Shown here piece after piece: positions 46,111 through 56,231 of a DNA stretch of 64,000 nt. Every line of letters starts with the position of its first letter. Within the stretch, counting starts at the first letter, position 1. The position numbers and the translations under genes are program-made. Under the pieces are notes generated by a model, which saw nothing but the letters and a program-made list of their open reading frames with translations, was not told the origin of the DNA and did no database searches. Source of the DNA: Moringa oleifera (Eukaryota > Streptophyta > Magnoliopsida > Brassicales > Moringaceae); assembly GCA_021397835.1 (NCBI GenBank), contig JAJFZO010000049.1, positions 5,833,001 through 5,897,000 on the forward strand, written 5' to 3'.

Positions 46111-47406
46111 AGTTTATTTGATGAACATATTATTATTTTAGTTCATATCACGGTTATAAATATTATTTATTTTTTTATTTTTATAGATGTTTTCATGATG
46201 AACTCTTCAACATTGATGATACTATTTATTTTGAGATTGTTGCTGTGCAGAAGTTTTTAAAATTTTAAAATATGTATGCAAGCATATGTGGATTTAAAAT
46301 TTTATATACTTGGTGGAGTAATTCTAAAAAATATGAGACTTGGAAGCTAATTTGTGTATGAGGTTTCATATTCCTCTTAAAATAATATATATACATATAA
46401 AATTATTTATTTTCCCTTTACCTTTGGTATTTAAATTTTCAAAATAATTTATATTATATGGGAAAATGAAAATGTGCATAACATGACCATGTTACTATTA
46501 ATACTGTTAAAAAAAAAAAAAGGTATGATCTCAACCATTTTTTTAACCATTAATTGACCCCAAAATTTAACTTCTTCACCAATCCTAATTAATATAATCT
46601 GGTGCTACACGAAACCTATATAAATACAAAAGAGCTTGACGCAGAAAATCTATCTTCATCTTAGAGCAACTATGGCATAATGAATTATACCGAGGTCACG
46701 GGAAAAGCAGAAGTTAACAATCCGTGCAGATTACCCCAAAACGTATGAAAGAGCTCTTGGAATTATAGACTCTATAGCAAAAGTTAACGAATGGATGAAA
46801 AGTACCGAAAAGCTTGGAATTATCATCATAGACATAGTCGTGGTCATAGTCATGGCCAATGATTCAACAAGATATGGACAAAGATAAAAATTAATAATGT
46901 CAAAAGGATAGAGTAAACCTCGAGGCCATTAATTCAAGAGGAAGAATTGTCGCATCCTCTTATAAAATGTTATCATCATAAGAAAAGTTTAGCATATTTC
47001 TTTATGTAATTTAAGATGGAAACATAGGTTTTTCAAAATACTTGATTTTCTATTTGTTTCTTTGTGCATGTTTGCTTGTGAATGATCCATCCTTTCTCTA
47101 TTTAGACCTGCTGAGTTAGGATGAGCAGATTAATCCGCACACAAGTTTGCACAATTGATTTATTAATCTGGAATGCTTTGAATTAACATTATTAATCCAG
47201 AATTAAACAATGTATTGATGATAAAGATTTTATTACATTGAACTTGAATTAAGGAATAAAAGGTATAACAGAATCAATGAGCATATATATATAAACTGAA
47301 GATCATCATCATCTACATTTTTGAGTATGTATTAATCGCATAGCTACTGTACGAACTGTGGTCTTCTTGGTCATGGATCTTGACATTGCAACATCTCCAA
47401 CAAGGC
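46111..47406. other. spacer between CTNIP pseudogene and CTNIP-like gene 4
   Basis: AT-rich. No gene supported. The last about 100 bases are the probable 3' UTR of gene 4 (minus strand) and resemble the 3' side of the pseudogene (CTGTGGTCTTC in both). Confidence 0.5.
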
Positions 47407-47685
47407 TTAGATAGGAAGTGCAGGGGGTGCTTCCACAAGGCTCCCGGCTACATTCATCCCACCAAAGATGCAATGCCCTGAGCTGTGGCCAGGGATGTAG
47501 GTGCATGGACTGCGACCAGATGGTGGCACAGGACCCCGTTGCAACGACTGGACTACAAGCTGATCACTTCGCTTCACCCACGGCTCTCCATCTAACACCC
47601 TCATTGCTTCAACTTTCTGAGAAGCCATGCAAATGGAGAGAATGGCTAAGACAATGAGGAGGTTCTTTTGAAAAGAGAAAGCCAT
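47407..47685 (-). CDS. CTNIP: CTNIP/SCREW-like secreted peptide precursor 4 (long form)
   Basis: 92-residue precursor. An in-frame ATG lies 24 bases further upstream, but the start at 47685 is chosen because MAFSF matches the pseudogene. Signal peptide: hydrophobic NLLIVLAILSICMA, cleavage likely at KVEA|MRVL (27/28). Pro-region MRVLDGEPWVKRSDQ. Active box LQRGPVPPSGRSPC then TYIPGHSSGHC, with Cys61 and Cys72 ten apart. Tail GMNVAGSLVEAPPALPI ends the protein. All family features are present, so this is the best candidate for a working long-form gene; a CTNIP/SCREW peptide would act in the apoplast through HSL3/NUT-type receptors. Closest relative is the pseudogene 2.1 kb downstream; both come from one segmental duplication including about 0.5 kb of promoter. 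Confidence 0.85.
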   Translation of the reverse strand: MAFSFQKNLLIVLAILSICMASQKVEAMRVLDGEPWVKRSDQLVVQSLQRGPVPPSGRSPCTYIPGHSSGHCIFGGMNVAGSLVEAPPALPI

Positions 47686-47776
47686 GTCTTTCAGAGAAAA
47701 TGAAATCAAATTCTATGCAGTCTCTTCGTTAACTAGTTTGAAAATGGCCGACGATGGTTAACACTTGAGCTAGCAT

Positions 47777-47787
47777 ACATATATATA
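47777..47787 (-). promoter_or_regulatory. TATA box of CTNIP-like gene 4
   Basis: Minus-strand TATATATAT about 95 bases before the ATG, at the same distance as in the pseudogene copy. Confidence 0.55.
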
Positions 47788-48170
47788 CAAGAAGGTTGAG
47801 TTATAATTGCTTATGCATTTTACTTTGTATTGGTATGTTTTGCATATTGTCTACAAGTGTCTTACAAATATTTTGAATTTTGACTTTAGCTAAGATTGAA
47901 TATTGAACTCTGCAACTTGGAATGAATCAAGAACACGCTTTAGCTCACCATATCGAAGTTTCCTCGCAATTTAAGGTTGAGAATATTTAATAATCTTAAG
48001 TATGAAACAAAGACATCCCCAAACAGGATTCAATTAACGATATCATGCATGCATGATAATAGTGAAACCCATTTGCATAAAAACAGAAGATGTAATGTGA
48101 CAAAGATTACATACAAAATTAGACGAGGCTGCTGCATGCAAGAAATTAAATCCGTTATTGTTTCCTTTCT

Positions 48171-50094
48171 ACCATTGCTATATATGCATGTACAAAAACT
48201 TACTCCATGTGGCTATATATACAAAAGGAACAGATAGGAGTGAGCATTATTAGGTTGATCATGATGCTGAAATTATATATATTTTTTGATTTTTAAAAAC
48301 CAAATAAATAATTTATTTAAATCTTATTTCTCATTAGGGATAAATAATCATGCGCTTAATATCTGTCACTTCCTGCACCACATTCTTGTCCATCAAGAAA
48401 TATATGAGAGAGAGCTCTGATTGATTCATATGTGTTTACATATTACAGATAATTTTTCAAAGGATTAATTTTTTCTGAAGTTTAAAGGTTTTACTTGACC
48501 CGACTACGAGGTGTGTATGATTTTCGCTTGAAAATATTATGGCGATGATAATTAATTAGCTAATTAATTTGACGAGACTCACAATCCCACGTCATGGCTG
48601 CTACGTAATGCATGTATGTGAGGTTTGATGGTTGAACTACCATAGCTCCCACGTTAATTCATACTTATGCATCGATGTCTAGTAAGGTTGTTTTGGTTGA
48701 ATTTTGAGAAATTAATATGTCATTGTTAAAAAAATTAAAAAATATTTTAAATCATAAATTATGTTTTATGTATGAAATCCAATTTTGATATTCAAAAAAT
48801 GATGAATTAAATGTTAATCTATTTTTTTAATTAAATATTCGTTCAAATGATTTTGAAAAATTAAGAATATTTTTGTTAGTGAAATATCTAAGAATGATTC
48901 AAATAAATTTTACTCTTTGAATTCACTTTATCAAATTTAAATAATTTTTAATTTATAAATTTTTTAAATAATTTTTGATAGCATAATCTTTTTTAAAATA
49001 TTTTTAATATCCAAAAAAATTAATTTTTTTATAATAATAATTTGAATATTTTATCAAATAAAAATTTATTGTGTAAGATTTTCAATTTAAATATTTTAAA
49101 TATTTAAAATTTTAATAAAAAATTAAAATAAAATATAAAAAATTATTTGATAATTTTTATGAAAAAAGTCCACTCTAAAAATTGCATGCCACATGTCTAA
49201 GACCTTTTGCAAAACATGGGAATGATCACTATGTTCATGAGATGGATTTGGCATTGGCATGGCTTCCTTCCTAGTGGATTCCTTCTTTTTAAGTTGGCAA
49301 TATGCATTCTATGTATTAATAAATCAAATCAAAGGTCATTATAATTAATTAAGCTTATTTCAAATGCTAAATAACATCGATCGTGGGTCTCATTTTACTA
49401 ATTAGGTTTCCAAATCACCAGACTGAAAAATTAATAAGAAGGAATTGACTCGATATACCGAGTTTTGAAAACCTAAATTCGGAGATTGGAATTTGACTCA
49501 ACTTTGAATTAAGTATTCAATATGACTTTCTATGTTAAGGATTTATTACTTTGACTTGGACTTGTTCCGTTCGACATATATGATACCCTTATCTCTTGTC
49601 GTAAAATACACTTCCTAAGAAATATTTATTTGAAAGTATGAAAAATATTTCAAATTATTAATTTAATTATTTTTAACTCTTTTTATATGTATATTACTAA
49701 AATTCCCTCAAACAAACATATAAAAGTAATTGATTACGTACCTGCAGTCACAGAGATTATGGTATATGGTTTAAATTTTAGTATCATATCCGATAAATTA
49801 TTAATCCATCAAAAAGAAGTAAAATATTTACTTTTTATTTATACATTTTACCAATTTGTAATAAAATATTAAGAGATTTTGTTAGAGATACATTTATAAA
49901 ATAAACAGTGTTTATTATTTTCACGGAAAAAATGTAACAGCATTTATATATTAACAAAAAAAATTAAGTTGAATATAAAATATTTTTAATTAAGAAAAAA
50001 TAATATTATATATTCTAATAATTATTATAATATCTAAAAAATTATAAATAAATATAATTTAAAATAATATTCTTATGAAATATATGTTAAAATA
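48171..50094. other. intergenic AT-rich DNA
   Basis: No gene. 48700-49160 and 49600-50090 are extremely AT-rich, typical of decayed small transposons. Confidence 0.5.
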
Positions 50095-50292
50095 CAAATT
50101 AAATATTAATTTTTTATATTTAATAAATTTTTAAAAAATAAGTAATAAATTTATATTATCCATGAGCATATCATTTAAAATTTGATTGATGAATAATTTT
50201 ATATTATCAATTATGCTTATGCTCATGGATAATATAAATTTATTACTTTTTTTGAAAAAATTATTCATTATAAAAAATTAATATTTAATTTA
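50095..50292. repeat. long near-perfect hairpin (about 75-bp arms)
   Basis: The left arm, 50095-50170 (contains AATAAATTTATATTATCCAT), and the right arm, 50217-50292 (contains ATGGATAATATAAATTTATT), are reverse complements with few mismatches around a 46-base loop. Fits a foldback MITE; a small-RNA precursor is possible. Confidence 0.85.
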
Positions 50293-50748
50293 TAAACATA
50301 AAATAAATTAGAAGTCATAGGCATAAATTAAATTTTAAGTCATAAACATAAAATAAGTTTCAAATCATAAATATCAAAACATGAAAGATAAAATAATAAT
50401 AATAATTTAATTTAAATTCAAGAATAGGAATGTCGGGGGAGTTTGCTCTCTTCCTCAATCTCAACTTCATGTGAAATTCACCTAATTTTATTCTCATTTT
50501 AAATTGGATTTATTATATATTCTTACAATGTGCTGATGATCATGATAGACTCATCAAGTATTGCTTTATACAATAACAATCGATACACAAAAGGATCACT
50601 TGTGCTGGGGCATGAACCCATTATTCCGCAGACTTAATAAATCAACATGCATGCTAAGACGACAATAGCCAGTTATTCACTTGAAATAAATATTACAGAG
50701 TATAGATCGTTAATGGCTGAAGAGAGCCTGCTTAATTAACCACTAGCA
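50293..50748. other. intergenic, probable 3' side of the divergent CTNIP-like gene
   Basis: Short direct repeats of AAATCATAAATAT/AAGTCATAAACATAAAATAA type at 50300-50390. No gene. Confidence 0.5.
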
Positions 50749-51057
50749 TTATTGTTGATTAGCGACACCAAATGCAACCATTTGATCAGGCTGAGCAAGT
50801 GGAGGAGAAGCAGCAGCAATGGCAGCATGTAGGGCAAAGTTCTTCTGGCCAATGCAAGGGGTCGTCCCTCTCCCGGGAATGTAAGTGCCCCCATTACTAC
50901 CACCGGGAGGGATACAACCCTTCTGGAGAGACGATCGTATCAACAGCGAATCTGTCTTCTTCGTCCATTCTTCTATTTCGTGGTTGAGAACCCTGCGAGC
51001 TTCATGAGCTTGCATGCCCACAAGAATGAGCACTAGCATTACTCCAATAAGCTTCAT
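50749..51057 (-). CDS. CTNIP: divergent CTNIP/SCREW-like secreted peptide precursor 6 (first Cys relocated)
   Basis: 102-residue precursor from ATG 51057; an in-frame ATG 36 bases upstream would precede the signal peptide and is less likely. Signal peptide MKLIGVMLVLILVGMQAHEA, then RRVLNHEIEEWTKK, matching the RVLDxExW block of genes 3 and 4. The box reads SLQKGCIPPGGSNGG then TYIPGRGTTPC. The usual Cys before TYIP is Gly57, while a new Cys48 replaces the Val of PVPPSG; Cys68 keeps the normal position. The tail also differs (ALHAAIAAASPPLAQP). The family relation is clear from box, pro-region and neighbourhood, but the peptide would have a 19-residue Cys loop instead of 10. It may be a neofunctionalised member or a decaying one; the frame is intact. 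Confidence 0.72.
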   Translation of the reverse strand: MKLIGVMLVLILVGMQAHEARRVLNHEIEEWTKKTDSLLIRSSLQKGCIPPGGSNGGTYIPGRGTTPCIGQKNFALHAAIAAASPPLAQPDQMVAFGVANQQ

Positions 51058-53919
51058 TTTTTGCAGGAAAAACAAGTACCACAGATGGAACACGCTTGGA
51101 TGAAGATCATGAAGGAGGGTTAAGGGCTATATGTACTGCATGTGGTCGATCGATGGACCAACTTCTGTGACTTGAACTTCTGAGTCTTTAGTTTGACTGT
51201 TGACGATTACTGGTAAGACATCAGAATGACTGAATGAGTCATGAACTGGAAAGCAGGAATTAAGTGGAGTCTTGAAGCCGAACATGGTTATGGTGCGACT
51301 CATGGCTTGCATTAGCGAGTCAATTGTGTCACACAGACAATTTCGTGGACACTCTGTTGGGGAAGCAGCCTGGAAAGTTGGCAATGGTTCTATTTATTCC
51401 TAAAGAGCATTTAGAATAAAAGTTTAATCACGACGGTGTTTGTTTGGAGTGGATCATTTGGGAATTTCATCCTATTTATTTTGAGGACTAATTCTGATTT
51501 ACCATATACCATTGCTATAATAACTTAATTACATTTATTATTATGTTTATTAAATTGGTCTTTGTCATTTTCTTTTTAGCTTTTTTTTAATTATTCATAT
51601 TTAAATTTTTATTTTTATACAAAAAATTTTTTCATTAATTTGCTATGAGTATAGAAGTAAGAAAGCAAATTAGGCACAAGAATAACAATTCAAATGTAAA
51701 GTAATAATAATATGAAATAAATCAAAAAAATAAATAGAAAAAATAATGACATTCGGCCATTACACTCATTACAAATCTTTTTTCATTCAAAAAATTATTA
51801 TTTTTTATTTTGATAACCTATTTTCTTATCTTATTAATGTAAACCTTTTATAAATTCATTTATAAGTATCAATTTATATAATAAAATCCTTTTGCAACAA
51901 ATAGAGTCATATTTGTCACAAGAACAAAAAAAAAAATTGTATCAAATTATTTTGTTTGATTGATTGATGTTATAATTATTTATATTAAAAATATTAATAA
52001 AATAAAAAATTAAATAGTCAAATATATTGAAAATGATACTTTGCATGACTCAATTAAAAGAAAAGAATAAAACAATAATTGAAAAGATACAGGCCTATTG
52101 TTATTGTAGCTAATAATACATAATGTCACAAGTGAGAAAGTGAAAAAAAAAAAAAAGGGCTTATATTTGAAATTTAAACTATATATGAAACCATATCGGT
52201 TTAAAATCTCCAATGGTTATATTAAAATTTAAAAAATATTTGAATTAATTTAATTTAATTAATATAATTTTAAATTTTAAAATATTAAATTAAATAATAA
52301 ATACTTTTTTATTTTTTTAAAAAATTAAAAAGTTAATATTTTATTAATTTGGAATCAAATATTTTTATAAAAATTATTAAAAAATTATAATTAAATAATA
52401 TTTTTAAAAACAGTAATTTGGATAAAGTTTATTTAAAACTTTAAGTTTTATTCTGTCTCCAATCAAATCTTGATTGTTAAAATATTTTCAAATAAATTCT
52501 CATTTATTGATTTTATTTATATTAAACCTTGATAAAAATGATTATAAAAAGTTAATAATATTTTTATTATTAAAATATTTTAAAATTTTAGTCAAATAAA
52601 TTATACACTCAATTTGAATTCATTCTTCAAATTTGAATAATTTTTAATGAATAACTTATTTTATAAATTTTTAAAATTTTTAATAATATAGTTTTTAAAA
52701 AAATTAATACTAAAAAGAATTTGATTTTTTTGTAAATAGTAACTTAAATATTTCTTTATATTTATAAAAAGTTAAATTTTGTAAAAAAATTTAATTTAAA
52801 TATTTTTAATATTTGAATATTTCAATAAAATTCAATTTGATCCAAATTAATTGAAAAAGTTTTAAAATTTATAATAAAATATTTTTTCTTTAATAATTTT
52901 TTTGAAATAAGTTTTCAAAAACAATAATTGAAAGTTTTACATAAAAAATAATTTATAATATTAATTTATCTAAAATTTATAATGACTTCATACTCAAATA
53001 ATATCAATGATAAAATAATATTTTTAATTTTTAATTTTTAAAATAAATTTATACATAATTAAATTTAGAATAACATTATTTATAAGTAAAATATATGTCA
53101 AAGTCATATAGACACTTTAAAATTTTTTTAATTTATATTAAATAATTATTATTTAAATTAATTAAATATAAAATAAAATTATAAAATTAAAATTAAAATA
53201 AAGTCTTATCTGCCTGTTTCAAACAGTTATTAATTTGATATAAGAAGTCTCTTTCAAAGTCGATGGATGCAAAGAGACTGGAGACACCCTCGACCACTTC
53301 TTTTTTAGGAAGAAGATGGGATTAAAAACACGCTTACCAGACCATTGAATGTCTGGAAATCCTTGGCGATGGGTCCTGTGTACATTGTGACCCCTTCACA
53401 TGTCGAAAATCAGACAACTCAGTCACACATCAGTCTCATGAAATGAGCTAATTACCTTTCCAAACGGGGGAATCGAGACAGAGAAGACTCCTTTGAAGAG
53501 AGAATTGTTCAACTGTTTCTTCCATTCTAGATGGATTCATTGTTTGACCCTAATAGGGACTCAAAGTTTCTGCCCCTCTCAATCGCTTTTTTGTATCAAT
53601 ATGCATATTTTGTCTTAATTTTGATTTCTTGTTTCTTACCAAATGTTTTGTGAGGCCAACTCCTCTTTCCCTTGTTCCATTGAATGATATCATGTTAATC
53701 ACTCACTAATGGGGTTTAAGAGTCCCAATAGATTGCATCAACCAGCAACCACTCGGACAATGCTCTGTGCTGTAATTTGTCACTTCTTCTAGCTAATGCA
53801 AACATTTTCTACATTTTAAACAGAAAATCACCCAGAATTATATTATAGCTACTACAAAAGCTATTGGTATCTAGAGTCTGATGCATTTATACCAACACAG
53901 GAGTACAGTTAATTATAGT
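51058..53919. other. intergenic; AT-rich 51.5-53.2 kb
   Basis: Upstream side of the minus-strand peptide gene (51060-51400), without a clear TATA box near the start codon. 51500-53210 is extremely AT-rich. 53220-53910 is ordinary composition without a recognisable gene. Confidence 0.5.
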
Positions 53920-54435
53920 TTGGATTCGGTTCGATTTCGATTTCGAACCATCGGTTCAAGATTCATAATTAAAATGAATCAAAATTTGAATCGTTAAATT
54001 GTAATTTCAGTTAAGATTTGATTCGAAAGCGATTTAAATTCAGTTCAGGTTTAGTATATGAGACTCAAGTTTCGGTTTTATTTCGGTTTTGATTTATATT
54101 TTAATTATAAATATAATATTTTTATTTTAATTATAAATTTTTAACAAAATTAAAAATTAAAATAATCATATTTTTATTAAAATATATATTTTAAAACTAA
54201 AATTATTTTTAAAATTAATTTTTAATAATTTTTAAATTATTATTTTTAATATTTTAAAAATTAATTTAATTAAAAACTGACTGAAACTTTCGGATCGGAT
54301 TCAAAATTTACGTGAATTGTAATCAAATCATTTTCAAAATGATTTCTATTACGATTTAAAATCAAAACCATTCGGTTAAAAACTTTAAGGTTAAGATTTG
54401 ATTCATTGATTTAAACCGAACAGCGATCAAATTTA
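53920..54435. mobile_element. MITE-like element with TTCGGTTCGATT-type ends
   Basis: Begins around GGATTCGGTTCGATTTCGA and ends around TTTAAACCGAACAGCG, with the inverted motif TTCGGTT/AACCGAA at both sides and an AT-rich centre. Similar 'TTCGGTTCGGTTC' elements are common in plant genomes. Exact ends uncertain. Confidence 0.45.
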
Positions 54436-54796
54436 TGCAGAGCAATTTTCAAGCTTATCTTTCGACCAATGAACGGAGAAAGAGAAAGGTACAATGGGAT
54501 GTTGGAAAGCAGACAAATTGTGGGATCAGGGAATGAACTTGAAATATAGTTTCAAACACTCGACATAAGCTGTTATTCATTCTACCCAGGATGAAAATTG
54601 ATATAATGTAGGGCACTTACATCCCTTCCAAATGAAATTATGCTTAGCCTTTACAGGTCCGAACCTGCATCATTATCAATCTGTACATACACCTATACAA
54701 ATATGTGAAAAGCAAGAATCAGGTATACCAACTCTCACACTAATTAACTACTTAGGCACATATAATTGCACCAAAGAAACACAAGACAGATGATGT

Positions 54797-56098
54797 CTAC
54801 AGCTGAATGGCACACATAACAGCGGTACTGAAATCAAGTTGGTGACTGAATGGTGGCCTTGCCACCAGGGACCTCCAGGTCTTCTTCATTGGATGGTAGA
54901 TTTGGCTGTATATCATTCCTGCCTTCTTCTGCTGTCTTGACCTTCGACTCTCCATTGAATCAACTCCATGCAAAACAGTCATTACATGCAACTCCCCCTT
55001 CAACACAGCAAAACCAAATGATTTGTTGAATGGAGCTTTTCTTGGCACACTACATTCCTTTCGCCACTGGTTTGAGGCCATGTCATACCTGTACAGCAAC
55101 ATACAGAGGCAGAGAAACAACCAGACACATGTAAGACCTAAAACAAAGTTATATGCAGATCAAAGAAGAGCAGAGCAAAGAAGAGTGAACAACTTGAACG
55201 CCCTACGTCATAAAATAAACTGCAAAAGGATGTGCATGCTTATCAATAGATAACAGAAATCAGAGGCAAGAACTTGAATAGCTGTGGAAAAATTCTAAAA
55301 GAAAGTTAAACAAAAAAAAAAAAAAAGGGTAAAAAGGCAAGCATTTGAATATGCCAAATCCCATCCAACTAAAATTGGCAAGTTACTAAACTCTGTGCAT
55401 CTGTGTGCACTTGAGTCACAGTGGAAATGCCATTGGAAATAAAGGACACTGGTGAATCAAGGAAAGAAAGTACGCTGAGTCAAGAAAGAAATGTAAGTTA
55501 GAATTGCCTGAGAGGATGTGATGGCCTTAAATAGCTGAACAAACATGTTATAAAATGCCTTTGGTAATTCCACTCAATGACAAGAAAAGATTGTTATTCC
55601 CCAGAAACATTGGAACTGACACATAGTATAACCAAACATGATGACAAGAGTTCTTATCAAAATAAAAATAATAATAATAATAATTTAAAGCAAACATGCA
55701 CTGCAGGCTAAGTTGTGCTCTTCTAACCAATGAGGAGAACCACAATTTCAAATCAAGCACAAATCACAACATGGGATACTTGGAATCAGATTTACAACGA
55801 CTTTTATAAACTTACCTATTACGTATTGTTTTCCAAATAATGTAAAATGTTCAGTTCAACCAACTGAGTTTAGGCTACAATTTTTTATATTAAAAAGCAG
55901 ACACCAAAATCAGTTACCAAAAGAATAAAAGAGTAATTATTGTTTTTAGGACAAATAAAAAAAGAAAGAAAAAGAAGACACATTGAAAACAAAATACAAA
56001 TAAGAATAAAGGACACACATGGGATATAAAAAGCAAAAGCAGTGGATGGTTCGTTCTTGCATCTCAGTTTTCAGCTTAGCAAATTGGGAACCAAATCA

Positions 56099-56139
<41 letters not shown>

Positions 56140-56170
56140 AGGAGAAATATACACATGACCACATATGCAC

Positions 56171-56231
<61 letters not shown>

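Noticed and set aside
27131..51057. Assignment of the peptide cluster to the PIP family because of SGPS and GH
   Set aside because: Only gene 1 has SGPS; the paired Cys, PVPPSG and CT(N/Y)I core fit CTNIP/SCREW better, and the pseudogene has CTNIP itself. Kept as the main alternative.
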